A stretch of 49,200 bases of DNA from Gammaproteobacteria bacterium (lineage in GTDB: Bacteria; Pseudomonadota; Gammaproteobacteria; Chromatiales; Chromatiaceae). Shown here piece after piece: positions 39,404 through 47,854 of the stretch. Below the pieces are notes generated by a model that saw only the letters and a program-made list of their open reading frames with translations, was not told the origin of the DNA and searched no databases. The translations under genes and the position numbers were made by a program. The stretch is from positions 74,384 through 123,583 of the forward strand of contig JANEMA010000001.1 of assembly GCA_024510845.1 (NCBI GenBank). Direction: 5' to 3'. The first letter of the stretch is position 1, and every line of letters begins with the position of its first letter.

Positions 39404-39429
39404 GCAGCAGGATGCTGCCCACACGGGCA
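39404..39429. repeat. Overlapping alternative hairpins after secA
   Basis: GCAGCA (39404-39409) pairs with TGCTGC (39413-39418), and TGCCC (39416-39420) pairs with GGGCA (39425-39429). The two stems share bases, so only one can form at a time. No T-run follows. Confidence 0.3.
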
Positions 39430-39462
39430 GGAGGTTCGTCCCCGGGCCGAATGATGCACGGG

Positions 39463-39488
39463 TTCGCGGTGGGGACGCCGCTCCCACA
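39463..39488. repeat. REP-like element between secA and argJ
   Basis: A GC-rich imperfect palindrome (TTCGCGGTGGGGACGCCGC then TCCCACA) resembles the short REP-type elements reading TGTGGGAGCGGC on the other strand that are scattered in gammaproteobacterial genomes. Only one copy is seen in this window. Confidence 0.5.
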
Positions 39489-39502
39489 AAAATCAATTGC
39501 CG

Positions 39503-40693
39503 ATGATTACAGACAACCCCTTCCCTGTTTCCGGCCTTCGTCTGGCAGTAGCCGGGGCGGGTATTCGTTACCGGGGCCGGCCTGACTTGTGTCTGATGGA
39601 ACTGGCCGAGGGCAGCACTACCGCGGCGGTGTTCACGCGCAACCGCTTCTGTGCCGCTCCGGTGATCGTGGCGCATGAGCACCTGGCCAAGGAGTCGCCG
39701 CGCTATCTGTTGATCAATGCCGGCAATGCCAATGCCGGCACCGGGGACGAGGGGCTGCGCGCGGCGCGCGAGACCTGCCGTGCGGTGGCCGCCATGGCAG
39801 GTTGTGCCATGAGCCAAGTACTGCCCTTCTCCACCGGTATCATTGGAGAGGATCTGCCGCTGCCTCCTTTTCAACGCGCCATGCCCGGACTGGTTCAGAG
39901 CTTGCGCGAGGACGTCTGGGGTGAGGCCGCACGCGCCATTATGACTACCGACACCCGGCCCAAGTGTCGGAGCACTGTGGTCGAGTTGAGTGTCGGTCCG
40001 GTAGTGATCACCGGCATTGCCAAGGGTTCGGGCATGATCCGTCCCGACATGGCCACCATGCTGGCCTATGTGGCGACCGATGCGCGTATTGCGCGTGATG
40101 AACTGCAGACGATGCTGGAGACGGCAGTGCACGGATCTTTCAACAGTATCACTGTCGATGGCGATACCTCGACCAACGATGCCTGTGTGCTGGTGGCTAC
40201 CGGCGCTTCCGGTGCGGTGCCCGAGGGTGAGGACCGCGCCCGCTTCGAGCAGGCACTCGGTGCGGTCTGCTTTGCCCTGGCGCGTGAGATCGTGCGTGAT
40301 GGCGAGGGCGCGACCCGAACGGTGGATATCGAGGTCAGTGGTGCTCTGTCGATCGAGGATGCGCGCATGGTGGCCTGCGCCGTGGCCGAGTCGCCTCTGG
40401 TCAAGACTGCGTTGTTTGCCGGCGATCCCAATTGGGGGCGTATCCTCGCTGCAGTGGGACGTGCTGGGGTGGCGCTGGATATTGCCGCGGTGCGTATCTG
40501 GCTGGGTGATGTGCTCATCGTCAGCAATGGCGGGCGCGATCCCGGCTACCGAGAAGAGGAAGGAGCGCGGGTAATGGCAGGCAAGGAATACACCATCCGC
40601 ATCGATCTGGGGCAGGGAGCGGTCGGGACCCGGATGATGACCTGCGATCTGTCTTGCGATTACGTCAAGATCAACGCTGAGTACCGTTCCTGA
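39503..40693 (+). CDS. argJ: Bifunctional ornithine acetyltransferase / N-acetylglutamate synthase
   Basis: Cyclic arginine pathway enzyme that recycles the acetyl group from N-acetylornithine to glutamate. The 396-residue proenzyme is self-cleaved before the threonine in GMIRPDMATML near residue 180, and SFNSITVDGDTSTNDACVLVA is present. ATG 39503 is preferred to the TTG at 39497, though neither has a strong ribosome binding site. Its stop overlaps the Nudix gene (TGATG). Confidence 0.95.
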   Translation: MITDNPFPVSGLRLAVAGAGIRYRGRPDLCLMELAEGSTTAAVFTRNRFCAAPVIVAHEHLAKESPRYLLINAGNANAGTGDEGLRAARETCRAVAAMAGCAMSQVLPFSTGIIGEDLPLPPFQRAMPGLVQSLREDVWGEAARAIMTTDTRPKCRSTVVELSVGPVVITGIAKGSGMIRPDMATMLAYVATDARIARDELQTMLETAVHGSFNSITVDGDTSTNDACVLVATGASGAVPEGEDRARFEQALGAVCFALAREIVRDGEGATRTVDIEVSGALSIEDARMVACAVAESPLVKTALFAGDPNWGRILAAVGRAGVALDIAAVRIWLGDVLIVSNGGRDPGYREEEGARVMAGKEYTIRIDLGQGAVGTRMMTCDLSCDYVKINAEYRS

Positions 40694-41628
40694 TGAGCGA
40701 AATCGTGCACGTGGCTGCAGGTGCCCTGATCGATGATCTGGGCCAGGTGCTGCTGGCGCGGCGGAATGATCACGCTCATCAGGGCGGGCTCTGGGAGTTT
40801 CCCGGCGGCAAGTGCGAGGAAGGGGAGACGCCGCAGGCCGCGCTGGCTCGCGAGCTGCGTGAGGAGCTTGGTGTCGAAGTGACAGCCTGTCGGCCGCTGA
40901 TCCGGGTCGTGCATGACTACGGCGATCGCCGGGTATGGCTTCACGTCTTCCGGGTCGAAGCCTGGGAAGGCCTGCCGCACGGTGTGGAGGGGCAGCCACT
41001 GGAATGGGTGGAGCCGGCAGCGCTCAAGGATTACTCCATGCCGGCGGCCGATCGGCCCGTGGTCACAGCCCTGCGCCTGCCCGATACCTGTCTGATCACC
41101 CGGTCCGAGGGTGATGCGCCTGAATTGGTTTTGGGTCATCTCGAACGTGGTCTGGTCGCTGGCGTCCGTCTGGTGCAGTTCCGTGTGTTCGGGATTGGTG
41201 AAAAGGAGCGGTGGCGTTTGTTTTCTCAGGTGCGTGCGCGTTGTCGAGAGGCCGATGCATTGCTGTTGTGCAATTCGGCCATGGGGATCGAAGGCGTCGA
41301 GGCGGACGGGTTGCACCTGAGTACGCGGGATCTGCGTCGCCTGTGCAAACGGCCTGCGGGGTTGCGTTGGTTGAGCACTTCTTGCCATTCACCCGACGAT
41401 CTGTGCCGTGCCGGGATGCTGGGCGTGGACTTCGCGCTGCTCTCACCGGTATTGCCCACGCCCAGCCACCCGGATGCCGGGCTGCTGGGATGGACGGATT
41501 TCGCGCAGGCGGTCGAGGCAGTGAATCTGCCGATTTACGCACTGGGCGGCATGCGTCCCGACCTGCGTGAGACCGCCTGGTATCACGGTGCACAGGGTAT
41601 CGCCGGTATCCGGGGGATAGCGCCGTGA
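40693..41628 (+). CDS. Nudix hydrolase fused to a ThiE-like domain
   Basis: A 311-residue two-domain protein. Residues 1-130 form a Nudix domain with the complete box GGKCEEGETPQAALARELREELG, similar to MutT, which cleans oxidised dGTP. Residues about 145-311 resemble thiamine phosphate synthase (LLLCNSAMGIEGVEADGLHL, GVDFALLSPVLPTPSHPDAG, YALGGM). The second domain is probably not a working ThiE. The same fusion occurs downstream of secA/argJ in Pseudomonas and relatives. A small frame overlaps its stop as GTGA. Confidence 0.92.
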   Translation: MSEIVHVAAGALIDDLGQVLLARRNDHAHQGGLWEFPGGKCEEGETPQAALARELREELGVEVTACRPLIRVVHDYGDRRVWLHVFRVEAWEGLPHGVEGQPLEWVEPAALKDYSMPAADRPVVTALRLPDTCLITRSEGDAPELVLGHLERGLVAGVRLVQFRVFGIGEKERWRLFSQVRARCREADALLLCNSAMGIEGVEADGLHLSTRDLRRLCKRPAGLRWLSTSCHSPDDLCRAGMLGVDFALLSPVLPTPSHPDAGLLGWTDFAQAVEAVNLPIYALGGMRPDLRETAWYHGAQGIAGIRGIAP

Positions 41629-41819
41629 AGTTCGACTGTTATCTTGTCTTCTACATCATCCTGGGTCTGGTGATGAACTGGAGTCTGGTCGGCGAGCAGA
41701 TGTCTTTCGATATGCGATTGTCTGTCCGGCAGTATGACGACAAGGTGCAACAGTTGACGCCTTCCCCGTTCGATGTGCCGGGAGGTGGCGTCTGGCGAAA
41801 AATATCAAGGTTGTGTTGA
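41625..41819 (+). CDS. Small hypothetical membrane protein
   Basis: A 64-residue frame starting at GTG 41625 in a GTGA overlap with the Nudix gene, with GGGGGA 8 nt upstream. A hydrophobic segment (CYLVFYIILGLVMNWSLV) covers residues 5-22. I know no family for it. The gap to yacG holds nothing else I can name. Confidence 0.4.
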   Translation: MKFDCYLVFYIILGLVMNWSLVGEQMSFDMRLSVRQYDDKVQQLTPSPFDVPGGGVWRKISRLC

Positions 41820-41854
41820 AGATGGCACCTTTGTGCTCCTGGTAGTGAGTCTGT

Positions 41855-42034
41855 TCAGTTGTCGGAGCCGTGGGTTCGATCGCCGGGGATACGTTTCTCT
41901 TCGCTCAACCATTCTCCCAGATCGATCAGCCGGCAGCGTTTGCTGCAGAAGGGGCGCCAGCGTGATTTCGCCGACCAGATTACCGGTTTCCTGCAGGTCG
42001 GACAGGTGACAGTCTTTTTCGTGGCAGTTTTCAT
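41855..42034 (-). CDS. yacG: DNA gyrase inhibitor YacG
   Basis: A 59-residue zinc-finger protein; in E. coli YacG inhibits DNA gyrase by binding GyrB. Four cysteines at 11, 14, 30 and 34 form the zinc site (CPTC and FCSKRC), followed by [11 protein letters not shown]. The ATG at 42034 overlaps the stop of the upstream zapD-like frame as ATGA. Confidence 0.92.
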   Translation of the reverse strand: MKTATKKTVTCPTCRKPVIWSAKSRWRPFCSKRCRLIDLGEWLSEEKRIPGDRTHGSDN

Positions 42035-42273
42035 ATGGTGCAGATGTTGAGTTTGAAGATAGTGTTGTGTGCAGTCTGTACCGGGTGCTCCCAGTTGCTG
42101 CTGTCCATGAAGCCATGGGTTGGGATGACCGGGATGTCGAGCCGGGCGACACGTGCGTGCCGAGGTGTGCTGTATGGCATGTGGTAGTCGAATTGTTCGA
42201 ACAGGTGCGTCAACCGCGGCATGGCGAGGCATTTTTCATTCAGTGGCTGCTCGAAGACGATGTGTTCGGGCAC
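42031..42273 (-). pseudogene. zapD: zapD remnant (N-terminus kept, rest replaced)
   Basis: In E. coli ZapD, a Z-ring cross-linking protein of about 247 residues, sits between coaE and yacG. Here that place holds an 80-residue frame starting at GTG 42273. Its first 30 residues carry the ZapD signature ([10 protein letters not shown], then RLTHLFEQ), but residues 32-80 do not look like ZapD and the other ~170 residues are absent. The frame still ends in an ATGA overlap with yacG. This looks like an internal deletion that stayed in frame, leaving ZapD non-functional. The 42274-42370 gap holds nothing else. Confidence 0.6.
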
Positions 42274-42370
42274 GCGCCCCCGGGGCCAGGCGATCCAGTA
42301 ATCATTGCTATTCTCCGTTGGCCGGGCCGGCAGGTAAAGCAACGGCGGCTGTGTGCAGGGTACGACAGCC

Positions 42371-42973
42371 TCAGTGTTGGGAAGATCCCGCTTCGAGGTA
42401 ATGCATGTGCAGGGCTTCGATGCCTTGCTGCAGGGTTTCGACATCGCTGTCGTTGACCAGGATGTCGTTGGCGATACGCTGGCGCTGCCCACGCGTGGCC
42501 TGGCTGGCGAGAATGGCCTCGGCCTGTTCGGCCGAACAGTCGTCGCGTGCCATCAGCCGTTGGCGTTGCAGTGTTTCTGGGCAGTCGATGAGAAGCCCCC
42601 GGTCCTGCTTCCAGTCGAGATCACTTTCGGCCAGCAGTGGAATCACCTGGATGAGATAAGGGCCTCGTGCCGTCTCTGCGAGTTCCAGCATGCGTTGGTG
42701 AATGGCTGGATGAAGTATCGCTTCGAGCGCGTGGCGCACCTGCACATCGGTGAAAATACACTGTCGCAGTGCCCGGCGGTCAAGGGTGCCGTCGGTTGTC
42801 AGGATGGTGGGTCCGAAGTGCTCGACGATCGCTGCCAGTGTGGGGCGTCCCGGTTCCACCAGTTCTCGGGCGACCTGATCGGCGTCAATCACCGGTACGC
42901 CGAGCGTGGCGAAATGCTCGCTGGCCAGGGTTTTTCCGCTGGCGATACCGCCGGTCAACGCCACCTTCAGCAT
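42371..42973 (-). CDS. coaE: Dephospho-CoA kinase
   Basis: Phosphorylates dephospho-CoA in the last step of CoA synthesis. The 200-residue protein has the P-loop VALTGGIASGKT at residues 4-15, IDADQVARELV and VPLLAESD-like IPLLAESDLDWKQD lid region. It starts 4 nt after the pilD stop. Confidence 0.95.
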   Translation of the reverse strand: MLKVALTGGIASGKTLASEHFATLGVPVIDADQVARELVEPGRPTLAAIVEHFGPTILTTDGTLDRRALRQCIFTDVQVRHALEAILHPAIHQRMLELAETARGPYLIQVIPLLAESDLDWKQDRGLLIDCPETLQRQRLMARDDCSAEQAEAILASQATRGQRQRIANDILVNDSDVETLQQGIEALHMHYLEAGSSQH

Positions 42974-42977
42974 GGGC

Positions 42978-43859
42978 TCAGCCCAGTCCAGTCAGGTGCA
43001 GATAGTTCTGGTTGATCCGCTCGCCCCAGAACAGGGCCACCAGCCCACCGAGGATGAGGTGGGGGCCGAAGGGAATGGGTGTGCCTCGTTCGTGGCGGTG
43101 CAGAGCGATCAGCACTATCCCGATGAATGTCCCGATCACCGAGGAGAGCAGGATGATCTGCGGCAACATCTGCCAGCCCAGCCAAGCGCCGAACAGGGCC
43201 AGCAGCTTGAAGTCGCCATAGCCCATGCCTTCCTTTCCTGTAAGCAGGTGGAACAGCTGGAAGACGAACCACAGCGAGAGATAGCCAGCGACCGCGCCGA
43301 TCACGGCATCTTCGAGGGGGACGAATCGGCCAGACAGATTGACCAGCAGGCCCAGCCACAGCAGGGGTAGGGTGATCTGGTCGGGCAGCAGTTGCTTGTC
43401 GATGTCGATCACGGCAAGCACGATCAGCCCCCAGGCCAGTATGGCGATGGCCAGGGTGTGCCAGTGGATGCTGAATTGCATCACGACGCCCATCGTGACC
43501 AGGGCGGTGAGCCCCTCGATCACTGAATAGTGGAGGCTGATGCGTACGCCGCACTGGCTGCAACGTCCACGCAACAGCAGCCAGCCGAGAAGAGGGATGT
43601 TCCCCCAGGGGGAGATGGCGTGGCCGCAATCCGGGCAGTACGAGCCGGGATGGATCAGGTAGTCCAGACCGAACCAGCGCTGGGGAGGTACCGGTTCGGT
43701 GGGTTCGCGTCCTTCGAGTTCAGCGCAGGCGTCGGAAAATTCGGCGTGCATGCGCCTCGGAAGGTGAAGGATCACCACGTTGAGAAAGCTGCCGATGATC
43801 AGGCCGAACAGGCCGGAGAGGGCAAGCTGCCAGGTCGGAGACAAGAGTGACAGGTTCAT
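42978..43859 (-). CDS. pilD: Type IV prepilin peptidase / N-methyltransferase PilD
   Basis: Cleaves type IV prepilins and methylates the new N-terminus. The 293-residue integral membrane protein has an N-terminal cytosolic domain with two cysteine pairs (75/78 and 100/103) and NIPLLGWLLLRGRC between. The catalytic aspartates are in VIDIDKQLLPD and GYGDFKLLA. At least seven hydrophobic segments are visible. Confidence 0.95.
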   Translation of the reverse strand: MNLSLLSPTWQLALSGLFGLIIGSFLNVVILHLPRRMHAEFSDACAELEGREPTEPVPPQRWFGLDYLIHPGSYCPDCGHAISPWGNIPLLGWLLLRGRCSQCGVRISLHYSVIEGLTALVTMGVVMQFSIHWHTLAIAILAWGLIVLAVIDIDKQLLPDQITLPLLWLGLLVNLSGRFVPLEDAVIGAVAGYLSLWFVFQLFHLLTGKEGMGYGDFKLLALFGAWLGWQMLPQIILLSSVIGTFIGIVLIALHRHERGTPIPFGPHLILGGLVALFWGERINQNYLHLTGLG

Positions 43860-43877
43860 GGAAATCAGATGGCCTGA

Positions 43878-45110
43878 TCAGAAGACCGAGCCCATCTGGA
43901 AGATGGGCAGGTACATGGCGATGACCAGGCCGCCGATCAAGGTGCCCAGGATGGCCATGATCATCGGCTCGAGCAGGCTGCTCAGGGCATCGATGGCGTT
44001 GTCGACCTCTTCTTCGTAGAAATCGGCCACCTTGGTGAGCATTTCGTCCAGTGCGCCCGATTCCTCGCCAATGGCGACCATCTGGGTGACCATGTGCGGG
44101 AACAGGTCCTGCTGCTTCATGGTCAGTTGCAGTGACTGACCGGTGGCCACGTCGTCGCGCATGGCGAGCACTGCTTTTTCGTATACCCGGTTGCCGGTGG
44201 CCCCGGCTACCGAACCCAGAGCCTCGACCAAGGGAACGCCGGCGGTGAACATGGTGGCCGTGGTACGGCAGAAACGCGCCAGTGCCACTTTGTGCATGCT
44301 GTTGCCCAGTACCGGGAGCTTGAGTAGCAGGGTATCGAGTATCTCGCGCAGTCGGGGAGATCGTTTCAAGGTGAAGATCGAGAGGCCGAAGAATACGATG
44401 GTGCTCGACAGAAGGGCCCACCACCAGGCGGCCACGAAGTCGGACAGGGAGACCACCAACTTGGTGAAGGCGGGCAGATCGGCTTCGAAACCTGCGAATA
44501 GCGATTTGAACTGCGGGATCACGAAGATCATGATGATAGCCGTGATCACGATGGCCATTACGATGACCGTGGTTGGATAGAACAGTGCCTTCTTGATCTT
44601 TCCTTTGAGTGACTCGGTTTTTTCCTTGTAGGTGGCAATCTTGTCGAGCAGGGTTTCTAGTACACCGGCCTGCTCACCGGCGTGGACAAGATTGCAGAAC
44701 AGGTCGTTGAAATACAGCGGGTGCTTGCGCAGTGCATCGGTCAATGTCGAGCCACCTTCGACGTCGTTCTTGATCGACAATAGCAGGTCCTGCATGGAAG
44801 GGTTGGAATGCCCACGTGCCACGATCTCGATGGCCTGTACCATGGGTACGCCCGAGGACATCATGGTAGCGAGCTGGCGAGCGAATACCGCGATGTCCTT
44901 GGGAAGAATCCTCTGCTTGCGGTTGGTGAAGAGTCCAGCGGACTTCTTGCGAACCTTCAGTGGTGTGATGCCCTGCCGTCGCAGTTCGGCCTTCACCATG
45001 GTGATGCTGGAGGTGCGGCTCTCGCCCCTGAGGCGTTTTCCCTTGTGGTCAGTGCCTTCCCAGACGAAGACATGCGGTCTCTGCTTGATGGCTGTGGTTG
45101 CTTTGGCCAT
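43878..45110 (-). CDS. pilC: Type IV pilus assembly platform protein PilC
   Basis: Polytopic inner membrane protein on which the pilus is assembled. The 410-residue protein has the T2SF repeat twice; marks are FARQLATMMSSGVPMVQAIEI, LFCNLVHAGEQAGVLETLLD, FCRTTATMFTAGVPLVEALG and MVAIGEESGALDEMLTKVADFYEEEVD. The ATG at 45110 has AAGGA upstream and is preferred to the TTG at 45116, inside the end of pilB. Confidence 0.95.
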   Translation of the reverse strand: MAKATTAIKQRPHVFVWEGTDHKGKRLRGESRTSSITMVKAELRRQGITPLKVRKKSAGLFTNRKQRILPKDIAVFARQLATMMSSGVPMVQAIEIVARGHSNPSMQDLLLSIKNDVEGGSTLTDALRKHPLYFNDLFCNLVHAGEQAGVLETLLDKIATYKEKTESLKGKIKKALFYPTTVIVMAIVITAIIMIFVIPQFKSLFAGFEADLPAFTKLVVSLSDFVAAWWWALLSSTIVFFGLSIFTLKRSPRLREILDTLLLKLPVLGNSMHKVALARFCRTTATMFTAGVPLVEALGSVAGATGNRVYEKAVLAMRDDVATGQSLQLTMKQQDLFPHMVTQMVAIGEESGALDEMLTKVADFYEEEVDNAIDALSSLLEPMIMAILGTLIGGLVIAMYLPIFQMGSVF

Positions 45111-45112
45111 GT

Positions 45113-46828
45113 TCAATCCTTGGTGACGCGATTCAGTTCCTCGAGGCTGATGATGCCGGCCTTGACCTTGCGCAGACCAGAGGAACGCAGGTTTTCAATG
45201 CCTTCGATGTTCACCTGGTCGCGCAATTGCATGGTGTCGGCATTGTCCATGATCAGGCGTTCGATCTTTTCGCTGATGGGCATGACCTCGAACAGGCCGA
45301 CCCGGCCCTTGTAACCCAGGGTGCATTTGTCACAGCCGATGGCCTTGTAGACCTGCCAGTCACCTTCCAGGTCGGCCTCGGAGAAGCCTTCCTTGAGCAG
45401 GGCCTCTTGGGCAAGATCGTCCGGTTGCTTGCAATATTCGCACAGGTGACGTGCCAGGCGCTGTGCCATGATGAGGTGCACCGACGACGCAATGTTGAAC
45501 GGAGGGATACCCATGTTGGCCAGGCGGGTCAGCGTCTGGGGGGCATCATTGGTATGGAGGGTCGAGAGTACCAGGTGACCGGTCTGGGCCGCCTTGATGG
45601 CGATCTCTGCGGTCTCCAGGTCGCGGATCTCACCAACCATCATGATGTCGGGGTCCTGGCGCAAGAAGGCGCGCAGCGCCTCGGCGAAGGTCAGTCCGGT
45701 CTTGGGATTGACGTTGACCTGGTTGATACCGGGCACCTGGATCTCCACGGGATCCTCGGCAGTCGAGATGTTGACCTCTGGTTTGTTGAGCAGGTTCAGT
45801 GCGGTATAAAGTGTAACCGTCTTGCCGCTGCCGGTAGGGCCTGTGACCAGTATCATGCCATAGGGTTTGTTGATGGCGTCGAGAAAGGCCGTTTTCTGGG
45901 CCTTCTCGAAGCCGAGTGCATCCACTCCGACCTTCGCGGCCGAGGAATCGAGGATCCGCAGTACGACCTTTTCACCATATAGTGTCGGACAGGTATTGAC
46001 CCGGAAATCGATGGAACGATTGCGCGAAAGCGCCAGTTTGATGCGGCCATCCTGGGGGACACGCCGCTCGGCAGTGTTCAGGCGTGCCATTACCTTCAGG
46101 CGGGAAACCAGTCGCGGGGCCAGGTTGACCGGCGGGTGTGCCACGTCGTGGAGAATGCCATCCTGGCGGAAACGCACTCGGAAGTCCTTTTCGTAAGGCT
46201 CGAAATGGATGTCTGAGGAATTGCCGTTGATGGCGTCGAGCAGGATCTTGTTCACATAGCGCACCACCGGAGCGTCATCCACCCCGAGGTTGCCGGCGTT
46301 TTGGTCGTCCTGTGCCTCGTCGATCACATCGAGGTCGAGTTCCTCCAGGTCGGCATGGATCATCTCGCTCATCGCGGCGTCCTGCGCGTCGAGCACGCGC
46401 TCCAGTGCCGCGTCGAGTTTGTCCTCCTCTACCAGTATTGCGTTGGTGGCCAGCCCAGTGTGGAATTTGATCTCGTTGAGCCCTTGATGATCGGTGGGGT
46501 CCGAGACTGCCAGGAACAGGCGCTTGCCGCGTTGGAACAGCGGCAGGGCCCGGTGTTTGATGATGAGCTTCTCATCGACCATGCCGATCGGCATCTGTTC
46601 CGGATCGATAGCATCCAGGTCGAACAGGGGCGCGCCATATTCCTGGGAGGCGGCCGAGGCGATGGTGGAGGCATCGACCATGCCCTTGGAAACCAGCCAG
46701 GCGACCAGCGACTGCCCAGCCTGCATCGCTTGCTGCTGGGCCTCCAGCGCCTGTTGTTCGGTCAGCAACTGCTTGTCGACCAAGCGCAGGGCCAAGCCGC
46801 TGATGCGGATTGTGTTGCTGGTGGTCAT
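45113..46828 (-). CDS. pilB: Type IV pilus assembly ATPase PilB
   Basis: Hexameric ATPase that drives pilus extension. The 571-residue protein has an MshEN-type N-terminal domain, the Walker A motif GPTGSGKT at 330-337, the Asp-box STAEDPVEIQVPG, a His-box with LSTLHTNDAPQ, and a zinc site from CEYC and CDKC. The start ATG 46828 is only about 17 bp from the end of an insertion sequence, so its native upstream region is lost. No pilA is in the window. Confidence 0.96.
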   Translation of the reverse strand: MTTSNTIRISGLALRLVDKQLLTEQQALEAQQQAMQAGQSLVAWLVSKGMVDASTIASAASQEYGAPLFDLDAIDPEQMPIGMVDEKLIIKHRALPLFQRGKRLFLAVSDPTDHQGLNEIKFHTGLATNAILVEEDKLDAALERVLDAQDAAMSEMIHADLEELDLDVIDEAQDDQNAGNLGVDDAPVVRYVNKILLDAINGNSSDIHFEPYEKDFRVRFRQDGILHDVAHPPVNLAPRLVSRLKVMARLNTAERRVPQDGRIKLALSRNRSIDFRVNTCPTLYGEKVVLRILDSSAAKVGVDALGFEKAQKTAFLDAINKPYGMILVTGPTGSGKTVTLYTALNLLNKPEVNISTAEDPVEIQVPGINQVNVNPKTGLTFAEALRAFLRQDPDIMMVGEIRDLETAEIAIKAAQTGHLVLSTLHTNDAPQTLTRLANMGIPPFNIASSVHLIMAQRLARHLCEYCKQPDDLAQEALLKEGFSEADLEGDWQVYKAIGCDKCTLGYKGRVGLFEVMPISEKIERLIMDNADTMQLRDQVNIEGIENLRSSGLRKVKAGIISLEELNRVTKD

Positions 46829-46845
46829 CAGTAACAGAAATCTTG

Positions 46846-47760
46846 GCAGGTTGTTGAAAATAGCTCCGATTTCACCCCGTTTTCACCGGAGGGAAGCATT
46901 CGAAGCCCATTTTTGGAGGCCGAGTGCCCCCAGGTTGCCCGTTTTGCTCGAAAAAGCGATTTCCAGGCACGCGGACCCCTCGACACCTTTCCCGTCACCA
47001 TGCTGACACACCCAGATTGCGTATGCGAACCAGGTTATAGACGGACAGGGTCAGCACGAACGGGAAGTCCAGCTTCTCTCGTCCCGCAAAGCAGCTCTTG
47101 CACATCCCGCCGAAGCATTCCTCGATCCGCTTGCGGAATCGTTGACTCATGGTGCGTAGCCCGAGTGGCGGGTGGTGCACCCATCGATGGCCGATGAACG
47201 GTGGCTCGTGTTCTGTGCGACATGCGGTGTCACGTTGGCGTAACGCAGTGCATCCACACAGCCCCTGGTGTCGTAGTTTTTGTCCGCGCCCAGCAGTGCC
47301 CGTTGCCTGCGTGACCCGGGCATCAACGACCAGGCCATTCCGGTTTTCCATCAGCAGATGCCCCAGACAGGCCAGCTTCGCCACTGTGCCCCGGCTCTTT
47401 CCGAGAAGCCGACAAACCAGCGGAACAGCAGGTTGTAGTCGATCTGTTTCATCCACTGGCATTCGCTGCGAAAGGTGTGGAACGCCATCAGCAATTGGGT
47501 ACGCAGGAGCTTCTCCGGCGGGATAGAGTCACGGCCACAATTCGGAGTAAATGGCATTGAAGTCTGCATCGAGTTCGCTCGGGGCTGCATCGACCATGGT
47601 GCGAATCGGGCACAATGGAGGCTCCTTCGGCACCCGCGATTCCGGGCTGGCCGCGCTGAACAGGATCTTGCTGAATATCCGGGCCTCGCATCGTGTCGCT
47701 TGTCCTTCTTCCTGCCCTACCGGTATCTTCCACTTCAGCCGGCGAATTTCAACAGCCTGC
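46846..47760 (-). mobile_element. Decayed IS5-family insertion sequence
   Basis: Ends carry imperfect inverted repeats: GCAGGTTGTTGAAA from 46846 and, on the other strand, GCAGGCTGTTGAAA from 47760. No target duplication is clear. A transposase on the reverse strand is visible in pieces in three frames: an N-terminal part (DSIPPEKLLR, LLMAFHTFRSE, YNLLFRWFVGF), a middle part (LMENRNGLVVDARVTQATG, GADKNYDTRGCVDALR) and a C-terminal YNLVRIRNLG. Frameshifts and an internal loss make it inactive. It lies just upstream of pilB. Confidence 0.85.
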
Positions 47761-47854
47761 TAAACCCGGAGGCAAACTGGTGACGTATCGATGGGATGGT
47801 GAACAAACATTGGACACTGGCAAGTACGTGTGGGTTGAGCGCATTGAGTCATGA
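47761..47854 (+). pseudogene. Gene tail cut off by the insertion sequence
   Basis: Directly after the insertion sequence end an open frame continues through KPGGKLVTYRWDG and GKYVWVERIES to a TGA overlapping the next gene as ATGA. It has no own start with a good ribosome binding site. It looks like the last ~30 codons of a gene whose 5' part is gone. The family is not recognisable. Confidence 0.4.

Noticed and set aside
37062..39422. 786-codon open frame antisense to secA, plus other long antisense frames (17669-19084, 20733-22391, 39221-40999)
   Set aside because: Long antisense frames arise naturally opposite GC-rich genes. The plus-strand proteins there have clear family motifs, and the antisense products match nothing.
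42067..42456. Plus-strand frame of 129 codons between yacG and coaE
   Set aside because: The opposite strand carries the ZapD-like and coaE signals and conserved gene order; the plus-strand product has no family marks.
46846..47760. Whether the IS5-like remnant is an active element
   Set aside because: The transposase pieces lie in different frames and are incomplete, so it cannot make an intact transposase.
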